DNA from: Bacilli bacterium
GTDB lineage: Bacteria > Bacillota_I > Bacilli_A > ML615J-28 > CAG-698
Reading direction: 5' to 3'
NCBI GenBank assembly: GCA_028691515.1
Contig: JAQUZE010000010.1
Location: forward strand, 1-45,819
DNA: 45,819 nucleotides
In this document: positions 8,661 to 17,865 of the stretch, in pieces
Position numbering within the stretch: position 1 is the stretch's first letter
Layout of the letters: each line of letters begins with the position of its first letter
The notes under the pieces: generated by a model
Database searches by the model: none
Seen by the model: only the letters and a program-made list of their open reading frames with translations
Told to the model about the DNA's origin: nothing
Position numbers and translations under genes: made by a program

Positions 8661-9362
8661 TTATACAAAAAACTTTTTTGCTAGTGCATCTCTTAATGGT
8701 TTATAAAATCCTATAAAAATTAAAGCTGCTCCTAGCATAAAACAAACAATTAATGGATAAAGTGACCAAATGAATTTATTTGAATCTTTAAAAGTAATAT
8801 TTATTAAATATTCTAATAAAACAACAAAGCCACCTAAGGATAATATTGATCCTCCAATTATAAATAACTTTTTATGTTTAAGATATTTAAGCAAAGCAAC
8901 AAGTGTTATTACAATAGCTCCAAGAACTCCTGTTACTGGTAGAGCAAAAGTTAAAAACCAAGCTCCCCCAACAAAAGAATTCATCCAAAATAAGTATAAA
9001 GCTACACCTATAAAATCTAATGTTGTGAAAATAATTTGTTTAGGTTTTTTAAACCACATTGGAAGAACCACTATTAAGTAAAGAAGTGTTAATCCTCCCA
9101 CAGGATATCTTGCCCAACTTAAATGAGTTGAGGTATTTAAATTAGTAATTGTTAAAGCAATAATAAAGGTTAAGTATAAAACTGTATAGATAAATATCAT
9201 ACCTGTTTTATTAACAGCTGGTGCATGTTCTTTAACATAAGGTGGATAAGAAGGTGTGCCTTCTTTAAAGAGTAATTCAGGATGATACACTTTTGTTCCA
9301 CAAAGTGGGCATTTTTTTTCACTATCTTTTAGTTCTACTCCGCATTTTACACAATATGGCAT
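8661..9362 (-). CDS. Zinc-ribbon integral membrane protein (DUF6320-like)
   Basis: A 233-residue protein with an N-terminal zinc ribbon (Cys4, Cys7, Cys18, Cys21 in CVKC and CPLC) followed by about six hydrophobic helices from residue 52 to the C terminus. This matches the DUF6320-type zinc-ribbon membrane proteins of Firmicutes; the biochemical role is not known to me. It is the last gene of a three-gene minus-strand cassette and begins four bases after the acyltransferase stop. AGAGGTGA, overlapping that stop, serves as its binding site. Constant pairing with an acyltransferase-type and a hydrolase-type enzyme would suggest a role in making or moving a lipid-like product. Confidence 0.75.
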   Translation of the reverse strand: MPYCVKCGVELKDSEKKCPLCGTKVYHPELLFKEGTPSYPPYVKEHAPAVNKTGMIFIYTVLYLTFIIALTITNLNTSTHLSWARYPVGGLTLLYLIVVLPMWFKKPKQIIFTTLDFIGVALYLFWMNSFVGGAWFLTFALPVTGVLGAIVITLVALLKYLKHKKLFIIGGSILSLGGFVVLLEYLINITFKDSNKFIWSLYPLIVCFMLGAALIFIGFYKPLRDALAKKFFV

Positions 9363-9366
9363 ATTA

Positions 9367-10647
9367 TCACCTCTGGTTACTTTCTATTTTTATATTTAGA
9401 CCAAGTTTTTTTAAATAACTGAAGAAATAGTATTCTAATGTTGGTTCTTTGATATTTCTTACAAAATTAATTACCAATTTATTTTTAAAAGAAACAACAG
9501 AACAGTTATTTGTTAATACTGCTTGTATTCCAAGAACAAAATCAAATCTATCAATATATTCTTCCATTTCTAATGGAACACTAATTTTGCCTAAATTTGA
9601 AATATTTAAGCAAGATTTCTTTTCTCCAACCATGTCATAAATTGATTTCATGGCAAAGTTTTTTATAAATAATGGTAGTATTTTTACAATCCATGTTTTT
9701 TCTGCTTTTACATTAGTTGTTATTCTAGAAGCCATTTTTTTAGAAGTAAGATCAGCACCCATTTGAAAATAAACTGATTTTAATATTTCTTCAAATGTGT
9801 AATCTCCCATTTTAGGATCAATTCTTGGAGTTATATATAAAGCAAAATTCCTTAATGTTTTACTATCAAACATATTTCTTAAATTAACTGGTATCATAAC
9901 TTTAATTGGCTTGTATTTTTTAGGATTGTTTACTCTTTCTTTTTGAATTTTATCTAAACTTACTATTAATACAGCAGTTAAAAATATTGTTAAACTAACA
10001 TTATATGATTTAGCTAAGTTAAGTATTTCTTTAGTGTTAATAATACCAGTAATATTATTCAAATAGCCATCAATTTCTTTAGTTCCTTTTAGTTTAAAAG
10101 CATTATCTTCTTTTCTACTTGCTGAAACATCACTTGCATATTTTGGGAAACTATCTTCAAGTTCTTCATCTAGTGGAGTTTCATTAATATCTAAAACACC
10201 ATTTATTGTTGAAATTTGTATATTATATTTAAGTTTTAAATACTCAGCTGTTAATGTTTTTAAGAAGACAAGACCACCGCTACCATCAGTTAAAGCATGG
10301 AAAAATTCTACAGCAATTCTTTTATTATAGTATAAAACTCTAAACGCACATTTTTTAATATCTTTAAAATGCATAATAGAAGTTGGATACGATTTATCTT
10401 TAAGAATAATTGGTGCTTCAGGAATTTCTTCTAAATAATACCAAAACATTCCTTTGTTTAACCTTACAGCAATAGATGGGAACCTTTTTATGATATTATT
10501 AAGAGCATTTTGTAAAATATTTGGGTCAATTTCTTCTTTTAGATTTACAGAAAGTCGAAAAATGTTTACCCATTTTCTCCGTCTTGCTGCAGGAAAGATT
10601 TTTCCAGCATTATCTAGCTTCATCCACCTTAATTTTTTCTGTTCCAC
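9367..10647 (-). CDS. Condensation-domain / alcohol-acetyltransferase-like acyltransferase
   Basis: A 426-residue member of the CoA-dependent acyltransferase superfamily (condensation domain, alcohol acetyltransferase and PapA-like). The catalytic HxxxD motif is FHALTDGSG, with His117 and Asp121. The C-terminal half keeps the ITPRIDPKMGDYTFEE and CLNISNLGKI segments typical of this fold. It should transfer an acyl group from a thioester to an alcohol or amine; the donor and acceptor are unknown. No carrier-protein or adenylation domain is attached, so it is stand-alone. Translation starts at GTG (10647), with GGAGGT five bases before it. The gene overlaps the hydrolase gene by 38 bp, so the two are coupled. 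Confidence 0.78.
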   Translation of the reverse strand: MEQKKLRWMKLDNAGKIFPAARRRKWVNIFRLSVNLKEEIDPNILQNALNNIIKRFPSIAVRLNKGMFWYYLEEIPEAPIILKDKSYPTSIMHFKDIKKCAFRVLYYNKRIAVEFFHALTDGSGGLVFLKTLTAEYLKLKYNIQISTINGVLDINETPLDEELEDSFPKYASDVSASRKEDNAFKLKGTKEIDGYLNNITGIINTKEILNLAKSYNVSLTIFLTAVLIVSLDKIQKERVNNPKKYKPIKVMIPVNLRNMFDSKTLRNFALYITPRIDPKMGDYTFEEILKSVYFQMGADLTSKKMASRITTNVKAEKTWIVKILPLFIKNFAMKSIYDMVGEKKSCLNISNLGKISVPLEMEEYIDRFDFVLGIQAVLTNNCSVVSFKNKLVINFVRNIKEPTLEYYFFSYLKKLGLNIKIESNQR

Positions 10648-11533
10648 TTTCTACCTCCAAAATAAACTGATAAATTTTTTCATTATCACTTTTATTTTCT
10701 TTTAAATTGTAAAATAAATATACATGCCACATTTTGGGCTTAATTATTAGTTCGCTTTCGCAATTATATTTAATTAAATTATCATGAATAACTATTGAAT
10801 CATCAAGTAATATTTCATCTCCACCGACAAATATTAAAGTTCTTGGGAAATTTGTAAAATTAATATTTTTTGAAGAAACTAAAGGATTTTCAATATTTTC
10901 AGGATTTGTATATAATTTACTATAGCGTAGTAATAAAGATTTCAGCATTGAAGGATCTTTATGTTTATTAATTTTATAACTCTCTGCGGTTATTGATAGG
11001 TCTGTCCATGGGGAGATTGTAATAATACCTCCGGGAAGTCCTATATTTTCATCTTTTAGTTTTTTACATAATGAAAAAGCTAATCCGCCACCTGCTGACT
11101 CACCGCACAAAATAATTTTTTCATTACTAAAGCCTTCAGATAATAAATATTTGTAAGCTTCAAATGCATCTTCAAGAGCTGATGGAAAAGGAAATTCTGG
11201 TGCAAGACGATATGATATAGCTAGAACTTTTATTCTATTATTTGATGCAAGAACAGTTCCATAACCCCTAGCATATTCCATATTACCTGCGATAAATCCG
11301 CCACCATGAAGGTATAAGATTACACCATTATTTATACCATTTAATGGAAAAATCCATTCAGCTTGAAAATTATTAAAATATTCTTTTTTATAATAAACAT
11401 TAAATTTATAAGGCTTTGATAAAATTTTTCCGAGTGTAGAATGTGCTTTCCTCTTATATTTAATAGGTATAATTTTTGTAAAGGGTCTAATTATTTTTAA
11501 TGATATATGAATTAGTTTGCTTTTAAACGACAT
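10610..11533 (-). CDS. Alpha/beta hydrolase (HSL-type esterase/lipase)
   Basis: A 307-residue cytosolic esterase of the hormone-sensitive-lipase family. The oxyanion-hole motif HGGGF is at 76-80 and the nucleophile elbow GESAG holds Ser146. Asp239 in VGGDE and His270 in KMWHVY complete the catalytic triad. It should hydrolyse short or medium acyl esters. It is the first gene of the minus-strand cassette with the acyltransferase and zinc-ribbon protein. AAGGAG precedes the ATG. An acyl hydrolase beside an acyltransferase suggests synthesis and editing, or turnover, of one ester product; this is an inference. Confidence 0.88.
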   Translation of the reverse strand: MSFKSKLIHISLKIIRPFTKIIPIKYKRKAHSTLGKILSKPYKFNVYYKKEYFNNFQAEWIFPLNGINNGVILYLHGGGFIAGNMEYARGYGTVLASNNRIKVLAISYRLAPEFPFPSALEDAFEAYKYLLSEGFSNEKIILCGESAGGGLAFSLCKKLKDENIGLPGGIITISPWTDLSITAESYKINKHKDPSMLKSLLLRYSKLYTNPENIENPLVSSKNINFTNFPRTLIFVGGDEILLDDSIVIHDNLIKYNCESELIIKPKMWHVYLFYNLKENKSDNEKIYQFILEVESGTEKIKVDEAR

Positions 11534-11594
11534 GTTTTTCTCCTTGTGAAATAGTAATTATGAATATTGCTATCGTTAATTTCTTGTATTAATT

Positions 11595-11623
11595 ATTTTA
11601 CCATAATGGTGAGCAATTGTAAA
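11595..11623 (-). promoter_or_regulatory. Promoter of hydrolase-acyltransferase cassette
   Basis: Read on the minus strand, TTTACA (11618-11623) and TAAAAT (11595-11600) are separated by 17 bases. It lies about 60 bases upstream of the hydrolase start. Confidence 0.6.
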
Positions 11624-11645
11624 CTGCATAGATTTGATAAAATTT

Positions 11646-11696
11646 AAAAAAAGTATAAAAATTTTAATATAAAATGTAAAATTATTATACTTTTTA
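11646..11696 (-). terminator. Possible terminator of the YhhN-like gene
   Basis: On the minus strand AAAAAGTATAA pairs with TTATACTTTTTTT, with a long A/T-rich loop of about 26 bases. It lies 25 bases beyond the stop of the YhhN-like gene. The large loop makes this a modest call. Confidence 0.35.
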
Positions 11697-11720
11697 GTAA
11701 TTTAAATATATAAATTTATT

Positions 11721-12389
11721 TTATAAATAAAGTATTTGAGATGCTATTAATATTTGGGCTGCATAATATAATCCATGATTTACTATAATTAAAAATTTAT
11801 TTTCTTGATTATTTTTAAAATACATAAAAGATAAAACAAAATCAGATATAATAAATATAATCATACCAATTAATAAATAGATGTAATTTGGATATTTGAG
11901 CGTCGTAAATAGATAAAATGTAGTTACATAGATAAGTAGAAACAAATATAATAATGATAAAACCAAAGCATTTTTTAAATTCATTTTTAAGATTTTAAAA
12001 GAAAAATAAGCAATAATTGTTATAAATATTGGTATTAATAAGATAAATATAATATTATCTTTTATAATATTAAAGCTTGTTAAAACAGTAATAGCAAAGA
12101 AAATTGTAATATGTTGTAAAATAAAAGAGATTATTCCGCTAAATAAATAAGTATTATTGTGTTGAGGATAGATTACTTTTAGATCTAATAAAATATCACC
12201 AACAAGGCCAAAGATTAAACCTCCACAAATAAGCAATTTTGAAAGTGTATAAAAAGTATTAATATAATAAAATCCTAAAGCAATGAATGAAAGACTTGCA
12301 ACTATTTTTAAAAGTAGTGCAATTAATCCTCCTTTAAAGGTTCTAACAAAAATAAACAAAATTGCAAATAATGCACTTATATAAATCAT
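11721..12389 (-). CDS. YhhN/TMEM86-like membrane protein (lysoplasmalogenase family)
   Basis: A 222-residue protein with about seven to eight hydrophobic helices. The pattern matches the YhhN family: a Lys-containing early helix (LLLKIVASLSF), LICGGLIFGLVGDILLDL with the conserved Gly-Asp, LFSGIISFILQHITIFFA with a conserved His, and a late IFIISDFVLSF. The eukaryotic member TMEM86B hydrolyses the vinyl-ether bond of lysoplasmalogens; bacterial members are mostly untested. The ATG follows GAGGAAA. The gene is transcribed divergently from the FNT gene across a 138 bp A/T-rich gap. Confidence 0.7.
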   Translation of the reverse strand: MIYISALFAILFIFVRTFKGGLIALLLKIVASLSFIALGFYYINTFYTLSKLLICGGLIFGLVGDILLDLKVIYPQHNNTYLFSGIISFILQHITIFFAITVLTSFNIIKDNIIFILLIPIFITIIAYFSFKILKMNLKNALVLSLLYLFLLIYVTTFYLFTTLKYPNYIYLLIGMIIFIISDFVLSFMYFKNNQENKFLIIVNHGLYYAAQILIASQILYL

Positions 12390-12527
12390 TTTTTCCTCAC
12401 TTTTATAATCTTTTTCTTTATTATAACATTTATATATAATTTAGGTAAAATTTTGTATGTTTAAATTATGTGGTAAAAATTATTATTTAATGATAGAATT
12501 AATATAAGAAAAAAATAAGGAGTTATA

Positions 12528-13172
12528 ATGAAAGATATTTTTAGAATTTTAGTTTCATCTATTTTATCTGGTATATTAATTGGACTAGGTGGAATAGCAT
12601 ACATCTTTTGTAAGGGAAGTTTTATAAATGGTGTAATAATTGGTTCTTTCTTGTTTTCAATTGGTTTATTATTAATCATTAGTTATAAGCTAGATTTATT
12701 TACTGGAAAAGTATGTTATTTTTTTAAAAATAATTATAAGTATAAGATATTCTTAATTGTAATTTTGCTTGGGAATTTAATTGGAGCAATAGGAATTGGT
12801 TATTTAGCAAGGTTAACAAAAAATGATTTGTTAATTTCAAATGCTTTAAATATTGTTAATTATAAACTTAGTATTGGATTACTTACTGCGTTAATTATGA
12901 GTTTTTTTTGTGGAATTATGATTTTTCTTGCCGTAGATACTGCAAAAAGAAGTAGTAACCAATTTTTTAAATCATTAATTGTAGTTATGTGTATAATGAT
13001 ATTTGTTTTATCAGGATTTGATCATAGTATTGCAAATACTTTTTATTATTCATTAGCTAATGTTTGGAGTTTAAATACAATTTTTTATTTATTAGTTATT
13101 ATTGGGGGTAATTCATTAGGAGGAATATTTTTACCATCATTGTTTTCTATTATTGATAAATTAAGCAAATGA
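12528..13172 (+). CDS. Small formate/nitrite-transporter (FNT) family channel
   Basis: A 214-residue, six-helix protein of the FNT family (FocA, NirC, HSC). Evidence includes the re-entrant N-terminal glycine-rich helix GILIGLGGIAYIFCKG, the LDLFTGKVC segment, GNLIGAIGIG, and FDHSIANTFY, the family signature with the central channel His. It would carry a monovalent anion such as formate, nitrite or hydrosulfide across the membrane. It is shorter than typical members (about 250-290 residues), with the C-terminal tail and loops trimmed. The start has AAGGAG upstream. The GNAT gene follows by 25 bp, and the pair may be one transcript. The stop is TGA. Confidence 0.82.
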   Translation: MKDIFRILVSSILSGILIGLGGIAYIFCKGSFINGVIIGSFLFSIGLLLIISYKLDLFTGKVCYFFKNNYKYKIFLIVILLGNLIGAIGIGYLARLTKNDLLISNALNIVNYKLSIGLLTALIMSFFCGIMIFLAVDTAKRSSNQFFKSLIVVMCIMIFVLSGFDHSIANTFYYSLANVWSLNTIFYLLVIIGGNSLGGIFLPSLFSIIDKLSK

Positions 13173-13197
13173 TTAAATTGAGAAGAAGGTGTAAAGA

Positions 13198-13707
13198 ATG
13201 TTATTAACTACAGATAGATTAATAATTCGTAAGATGAAAGATAAGGATATTAACGAAATATATGATTATAGAAATGATGAAAGATGTTATAAGTTTCAAA
13301 CATATTCTTCAAGAACAATAGCAGAATTAAAATCATTAATAAATATGTCACAAAATAGCACATTAAAACCCAATACTATTAATGAATTTGCAATTTGTTT
13401 AAAAGATAGTGATTCGATTGTTGGAGAAATTTATGTTAATATTGGAATAGATAGTATAGCTTTAGGATATTCTATTTCATATAAACATTTTAGAAAAGGA
13501 TATGCATTTGAAGCTTTAACTAAAATTACTTTATATTTACATGAATTATATCCTGAATATGAATTGTATGCTTTAGTACATCCAGGAAATGATGCAAGTA
13601 ATAAATTGCTTGAAAAACTTGGATTTAAATATGAAGAGTTTATTGAGCAATTAAATTCTTTAGTTTATACAAAATATTCATTGAAAGAAAAAAAGGAAAT
13701 GAAATAA
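13198..13707 (+). CDS. GNAT-family N-acetyltransferase (RimJ/RimL-like)
   Basis: A 169-residue GNAT acetyltransferase. The N terminus LLTTDRLIIRKMKDKDINEIYDY is typical of RimJ/RimL-type proteins. The acetyl-CoA-binding motif A falls at ALGYSISYKHFRKGYAFEA, and the motif B-like ALVHPGNDASNKLLEKLGF follows. It may acetylate a protein N terminus or a small amine; the substrate is unknown. AAGGTG precedes the ATG. Confidence 0.85.
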   Translation: MLLTTDRLIIRKMKDKDINEIYDYRNDERCYKFQTYSSRTIAELKSLINMSQNSTLKPNTINEFAICLKDSDSIVGEIYVNIGIDSIALGYSISYKHFRKGYAFEALTKITLYLHELYPEYELYALVHPGNDASNKLLEKLGFKYEEFIEQLNSLVYTKYSLKEKKEMK

Positions 13708-13950
13708 ATTCCATGTAGATATTATTAAAATAACTAATAAATTGTTTAGAATAGATGATTTTTATATATAATTATGATATAATTAAACATAAATAACTTG
13801 ACTTAATTTATTATAATTTTAATAAAATATAGTTTATTAATATTGGGGGAAATTAATATAATTATATTAATTATAATAGAAATATTTAGTAATTTTTTAA
13901 CAAATGAATTTACTGATTAATTGAGTGTATAATGGTAAAGGGGGATAGCC

Positions 13951-15018
13951 ATGAAACCAAAAATTATAGTTATAGAGGATTCAAAAACTGATAGATTGAT
14001 TATTGAAAGCATGTTGCCAGATTATCGCGTATATTCTGCTGTTAATGGTTTAGAAGGAATTGATGTTATTAATGCTAATCTTGATGCTGCAGTAGTTATT
14101 CTTGATTTAAATATGCCATTAATGAATGGATTTGCAGTTTTGAAGCATTTAAGAAGCGATGAAAAGTATAAAAATATCAAAGTTATAATTTTAACAAATA
14201 GTAATGAAATTGATAGTGAATTAAAAGGTTTAGAACTTGGTGCAGCTGATTATGTTAGAAAACCAATAAATATTAAGTCATTAAGAATTAGAATTGATAT
14301 TTTATTATCTTTAAAAGAAGCTCAAGAAAAAATGGAAAAGCAAAATTATGTGCTTGACCGATTAGTTCATGAAAAAACTGAAGAATTATTAAAATCCAAA
14401 TTGATTACTATTAATGCCTTAGTTCATTTATTAGAAAAAAGAAACTCTGAAACTTATAAGCATACTGCAAGAACTAGAAAAATGATGGAAGTTTTATTAA
14501 ATCATTTAAGAAATAATCCTTTTTTTGAAGCTGAATTGACTGATGATTTTACTGATAAATTAGTTAATACTACAGTTTTACATGATATTGGCAAAATTGG
14601 AATTCCAGATTCAATTTTATTAAAACCTGGAAAATTAACTGATGAAGAATTTTTTATTATGAAAAAACATGTTGATTATGGTGTTGAAGCTCTACAGTTA
14701 GAATTAGAGAATTTAGAAAGTGTTCCTTCTTTTATTAAAATTGCTTTAGATGTTATTGGTTCACATCATGAAAAATATGACGGAACAGGTTATCCTAAAG
14801 GTTTAAAAGGAAATGAAATTCCACTTTCTGGAAGATTAATGGCAATAATAGATGTGTTTGATGCACTTGTTAGTCATCGAGTTTATAGAAAAGCTTTCAG
14901 TTTTGCTGAAGCAATAAAAATTATTAAGAAAAGTATTGGTACTCATTTTGATCCCATTATTGGAAAAGCATTTTTGGAAGTAAAAGATCAAATGTATGAG
15001 ATTGTTAAAAACCACTAA
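13951..15018 (+). CDS. Response regulator with HD-GYP c-di-GMP phosphodiesterase domain
   Basis: A 355-residue two-domain protein. The receiver (1-120) has the acidic pair Glu9-Asp10, phospho-acceptor Asp52 in LDLNMP, Thr84-type switch region and Lys104. A short coiled linker (about 122-150) leads to an HD-GYP domain with HD at 211-212 (LHDIGKIGIPD), HHEKYDGTGYPKG at 272-284 and IIDVFDAL. All residues expected for metal binding and c-di-GMP hydrolysis appear present. It should convert c-di-GMP to pGpG or GMP when phosphorylated. The hybrid kinase gene begins seven bases after its stop, so the kinase is the probable partner. AAAGGGGG precedes the ATG. The 243 bp upstream gap is A/T-rich, and no c-di-GMP riboswitch core was seen in it. 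Confidence 0.92.
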   Translation: MKPKIIVIEDSKTDRLIIESMLPDYRVYSAVNGLEGIDVINANLDAAVVILDLNMPLMNGFAVLKHLRSDEKYKNIKVIILTNSNEIDSELKGLELGAADYVRKPINIKSLRIRIDILLSLKEAQEKMEKQNYVLDRLVHEKTEELLKSKLITINALVHLLEKRNSETYKHTARTRKMMEVLLNHLRNNPFFEAELTDDFTDKLVNTTVLHDIGKIGIPDSILLKPGKLTDEEFFIMKKHVDYGVEALQLELENLESVPSFIKIALDVIGSHHEKYDGTGYPKGLKGNEIPLSGRLMAIIDVFDALVSHRVYRKAFSFAEAIKIIKKSIGTHFDPIIGKAFLEVKDQMYEIVKNH

Positions 15019-15025
15019 GGGGTAT

Positions 15026-17854
15026 ATGAAAAAATTTTTTATAATTTTATTTTTTATTTTTAATTTTTCTATTGTTAATGTTCTTGGCAATAGTGAAAAT
15101 TTAGTTTTTACAAACGAAGAAATTGAATATATCAGTAATCATGAGACAATTAAAACTGGGGTTGATCCTGCTTTTGTTCCATATGAATTTATTGATGATG
15201 AAGGAAATTTATTAGGTATTGGTCCTGATTATTTAGAAATTATTGAAAATAAAACAGGATTAAAATTTGAAATAATGCAAGGATTAACTTGGCAAGAGGT
15301 CTATCAAAAAGCAATTGAAGGTGAAATTCTTGTCTTACCAACTGTTTCTAAAACAGATGAGCGAGAACAGTATTTTAACTTTAGTGATGCTTATTATGAA
15401 CTTACTAGAGTAATTGTTATTTCTCAAGATAACACAACAATAAAAGATTTTGAGGATCTGAAACATTTAACAGTTGCTGTTCAACGAAGTAGTTCTCATC
15501 ACAGTTTTTTATTTAATTATCCTGAAATTAATTTAAGTTTATATGATGATACTGATGTTGCTCTTTCTAAAGTTGCTACTGGTAATGAAGTGGCCTTTTT
15601 AGCAAGTCTTGCAACAGTAAGTCATTTTATTACTACTAAAGGATTTACTAATTTAAGAATGATTGCTATTGAATCTTTAGATAAAAATGGTATACATTTT
15701 GCTGTAAGTAAAGATGAACCAGTATTGCTTTCGATAATTAATAAAGCATTGAATAATATTACAATTGAAGAAAAGAAAGCAATTCATGAAAAATGGATTA
15801 CTTATAGTGTTGATGTGCCAGTTGGGCCTTGGTTATTTATTTTGTTAATAATTGTTTCTTTGTTTATTGTAATATTTATTGTTTCTATGTTTTGGATTTC
15901 TAAATTAAGAAAAGAAATTAAAAAGAAAAAAGAAGCTCAACAAGAATTAGAAAATGCAAATAATGTAAAACAAATATTTTTAGCAAGAATGTCTCATGAA
16001 TTAAGAACTCCAATTCATGCAATTAGTGGAATGTCATATTTGCTACAAAATTCTGGATTAAATATGAAGCAAAGTATGTATTCAGAAAGAATATCACAGG
16101 CTTCAGTAACAATGCTTAATATAGTTAATGATATTTTGGATTATTCAAAATTTACTTCCGGCAAAGTTGAATTAGAAAAAGAAAGTTTTTGTTTAAATAA
16201 TGTAATTAATAATGTGTTACAAATTATAACTTTTGAAATAGATGAAAAGGGTATTCGGTTTATTTACAAAGAAGATACGACTCTGTCTAATTGGTATATA
16301 GGTGATCAATATCGTTTAGAACAAATTTTAATTAATTTATTAAATAATGCTATTAAATTTTGTAATGAAACTTCTGTTAATTTAGAAATAGAAAATCTAG
16401 GAATAGAAAATGATATTCAAGAATTAAAATTTATTATTTCTGATACTGGGATAGGCATGACTGAAAGCCAAATCAAAGCACTTTTTGTTCCATTTATCCA
16501 AGCAGATTCTAGTATTACTAGGAGATTTGGCGGAACGGGTTTAGGATTATCAATTGTAAAAGAATTAGTAGATATGATGGGTGGAACTATTTCTGTTGAA
16601 AGTAAAGAAAATGAAGGTACTTCATTTATTGTAACAATTAAATTTATGATAGATTTAAAGAAGGAAGAAGAAAATCAATCTAAATTAAATTTAATTAAGA
16701 AAAATAAATATAAAGCTTTATTAATAGGTGATAATAATATTGAAAATAATATTACTAACGGTTATTTAGAAGCAGTAGATATTAAGTCTAAAATAGTTGA
16801 TCCGTTAAATTTTGTTGAAAATGATTTTTTTTATGATGATAAAATTAATTTTTTATTTATTGATTATAATACAGCTTCACAGTATTATGAGAAATTAGGG
16901 TCTAAATTAAGAGAGTTATTAATTAAAAATGTTAATCTTAGAATTATATTGCTTATTCCGACTTTCAAACAAGAATTGAATATTGATTTCAATAAAGGAA
17001 TTATACATTATGCTATAAATAAACCAATTATTAGAGCTTTATTATATAATGTAATAAATAATTTATTTAGTAATAAAAATAATCATAAATATGATAAAAA
17101 GATTTCTCATTTATTGTGTAGTGATAAAAATTCAATTTTAGTTGTAGATGATAATTTAAGTAACCAAATAATTGTAAGTACAATATTAAGAGATGCTGGA
17201 TATGATGTTTATATTGCTGAAGATGGAATATCAGCTTTAAAAGTGTATAAAAAACATAATGAAGAAATTAAAATTATTTTAATGGATCTGCATATGCCTA
17301 ATATGGATGGCTATGAAACAGCAAGAGAAATTTATAAAATAGGTTATAAATATGAAATAATTGCAATGACCGCTGATGTTATACCTGGTGTTATCTCTAA
17401 ATGTAGAGAAAATGGTATGAATTATAGTATAAGTAAGCCATTTGAGCCTGAAAAATTAGTTTCTTTAGTATATCAAATAATTAAACAGGATGATGATTGT
17501 GAACAAATAAATAATTCTTCGATAGATTTTTCTTTAGGATTAAAGTATATGGGTGAAGATATTAAGCTTTATAATAAAGTATTATTGCAATTTTATGAGG
17601 ATAATAAAATTAATATTTCTCTTATTAAAGATTTCTTAGATAATAAGTCTTATAATGAGGCAAGAGATTTAATTCATAAAATGAAATCATCATCAGGAAG
17701 TATTGGAGCAACGCTTTTACTTAATATTTGTAATCAATTTCAAAATGCTTTAGAAAGCAGAAATATTGAGGAAATTAAGAAGTTAAACATAAGCTTTAAT
17801 ATAGAATTAGAAAATGTATTAAAAGCTATTGCTAGCAAGTTAAAAATAATGTAG
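15026..17854 (+). CDS. Hybrid sensor histidine kinase with periplasmic-binding-type sensor, REC and HPt domains
   Basis: A 942-residue membrane kinase. A signal/anchor segment (3-20) is followed by a type 3 solute-binding-like sensor domain (about 30-262) and a membrane helix (269-291). The HisKA domain follows with His324 in RMSHELRTP, then an ATPase domain (NNAIKF 440-445, DTGIGM 473-478, FGGTGLGLS 501-509). A degenerate receiver-like stretch (about 562-680) precedes a true receiver (702-820, Asp710, phospho-acceptor Asp754 in MDLHMP, Lys804). A C-terminal HPt-like helix bundle carries His884 in LIHKMKS. The layout is BvgS/EvgS-like. It probably senses a small ligand outside the membrane and relays phosphate to the HD-GYP regulator encoded just upstream. 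The ATG at 15026 has AAGGGG before it; an in-frame ATG at 14996 lies inside the previous gene. Confidence 0.92.
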   Translation: MKKFFIILFFIFNFSIVNVLGNSENLVFTNEEIEYISNHETIKTGVDPAFVPYEFIDDEGNLLGIGPDYLEIIENKTGLKFEIMQGLTWQEVYQKAIEGEILVLPTVSKTDEREQYFNFSDAYYELTRVIVISQDNTTIKDFEDLKHLTVAVQRSSSHHSFLFNYPEINLSLYDDTDVALSKVATGNEVAFLASLATVSHFITTKGFTNLRMIAIESLDKNGIHFAVSKDEPVLLSIINKALNNITIEEKKAIHEKWITYSVDVPVGPWLFILLIIVSLFIVIFIVSMFWISKLRKEIKKKKEAQQELENANNVKQIFLARMSHELRTPIHAISGMSYLLQNSGLNMKQSMYSERISQASVTMLNIVNDILDYSKFTSGKVELEKESFCLNNVINNVLQIITFEIDEKGIRFIYKEDTTLSNWYIGDQYRLEQILINLLNNAIKFCNETSVNLEIENLGIENDIQELKFIISDTGIGMTESQIKALFVPFIQADSSITRRFGGTGLGLSIVKELVDMMGGTISVESKENEGTSFIVTIKFMIDLKKEEENQSKLNLIKKNKYKALLIGDNNIENNITNGYLEAVDIKSKIVDPLNFVENDFFYDDKINFLFIDYNTASQYYEKLGSKLRELLIKNVNLRIILLIPTFKQELNIDFNKGIIHYAINKPIIRALLYNVINNLFSNKNNHKYDKKISHLLCSDKNSILVVDDNLSNQIIVSTILRDAGYDVYIAEDGISALKVYKKHNEEIKIILMDLHMPNMDGYETAREIYKIGYKYEIIAMTADVIPGVISKCRENGMNYSISKPFEPEKLVSLVYQIIKQDDDCEQINNSSIDFSLGLKYMGEDIKLYNKVLLQFYEDNKINISLIKDFLDNKSYNEARDLIHKMKSSSGSIGATLLLNICNQFQNALESRNIEEIKKLNISFNIELENVLKAIASKLKIM

Positions 17855-17865
17855 TTTTAAATAAA

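Noticed and set aside
12461-12679. Minus-strand open frame at the start of the FNT gene
   Set aside because: It overlaps the real gene and has no supporting binding site or homology.
13708-13950. Possible c-di-GMP (GEMM) riboswitch before the HD-GYP gene
   Set aside because: The conserved GEMM core and tetraloop/receptor were not found; the stretch is plain A/T-rich sequence.
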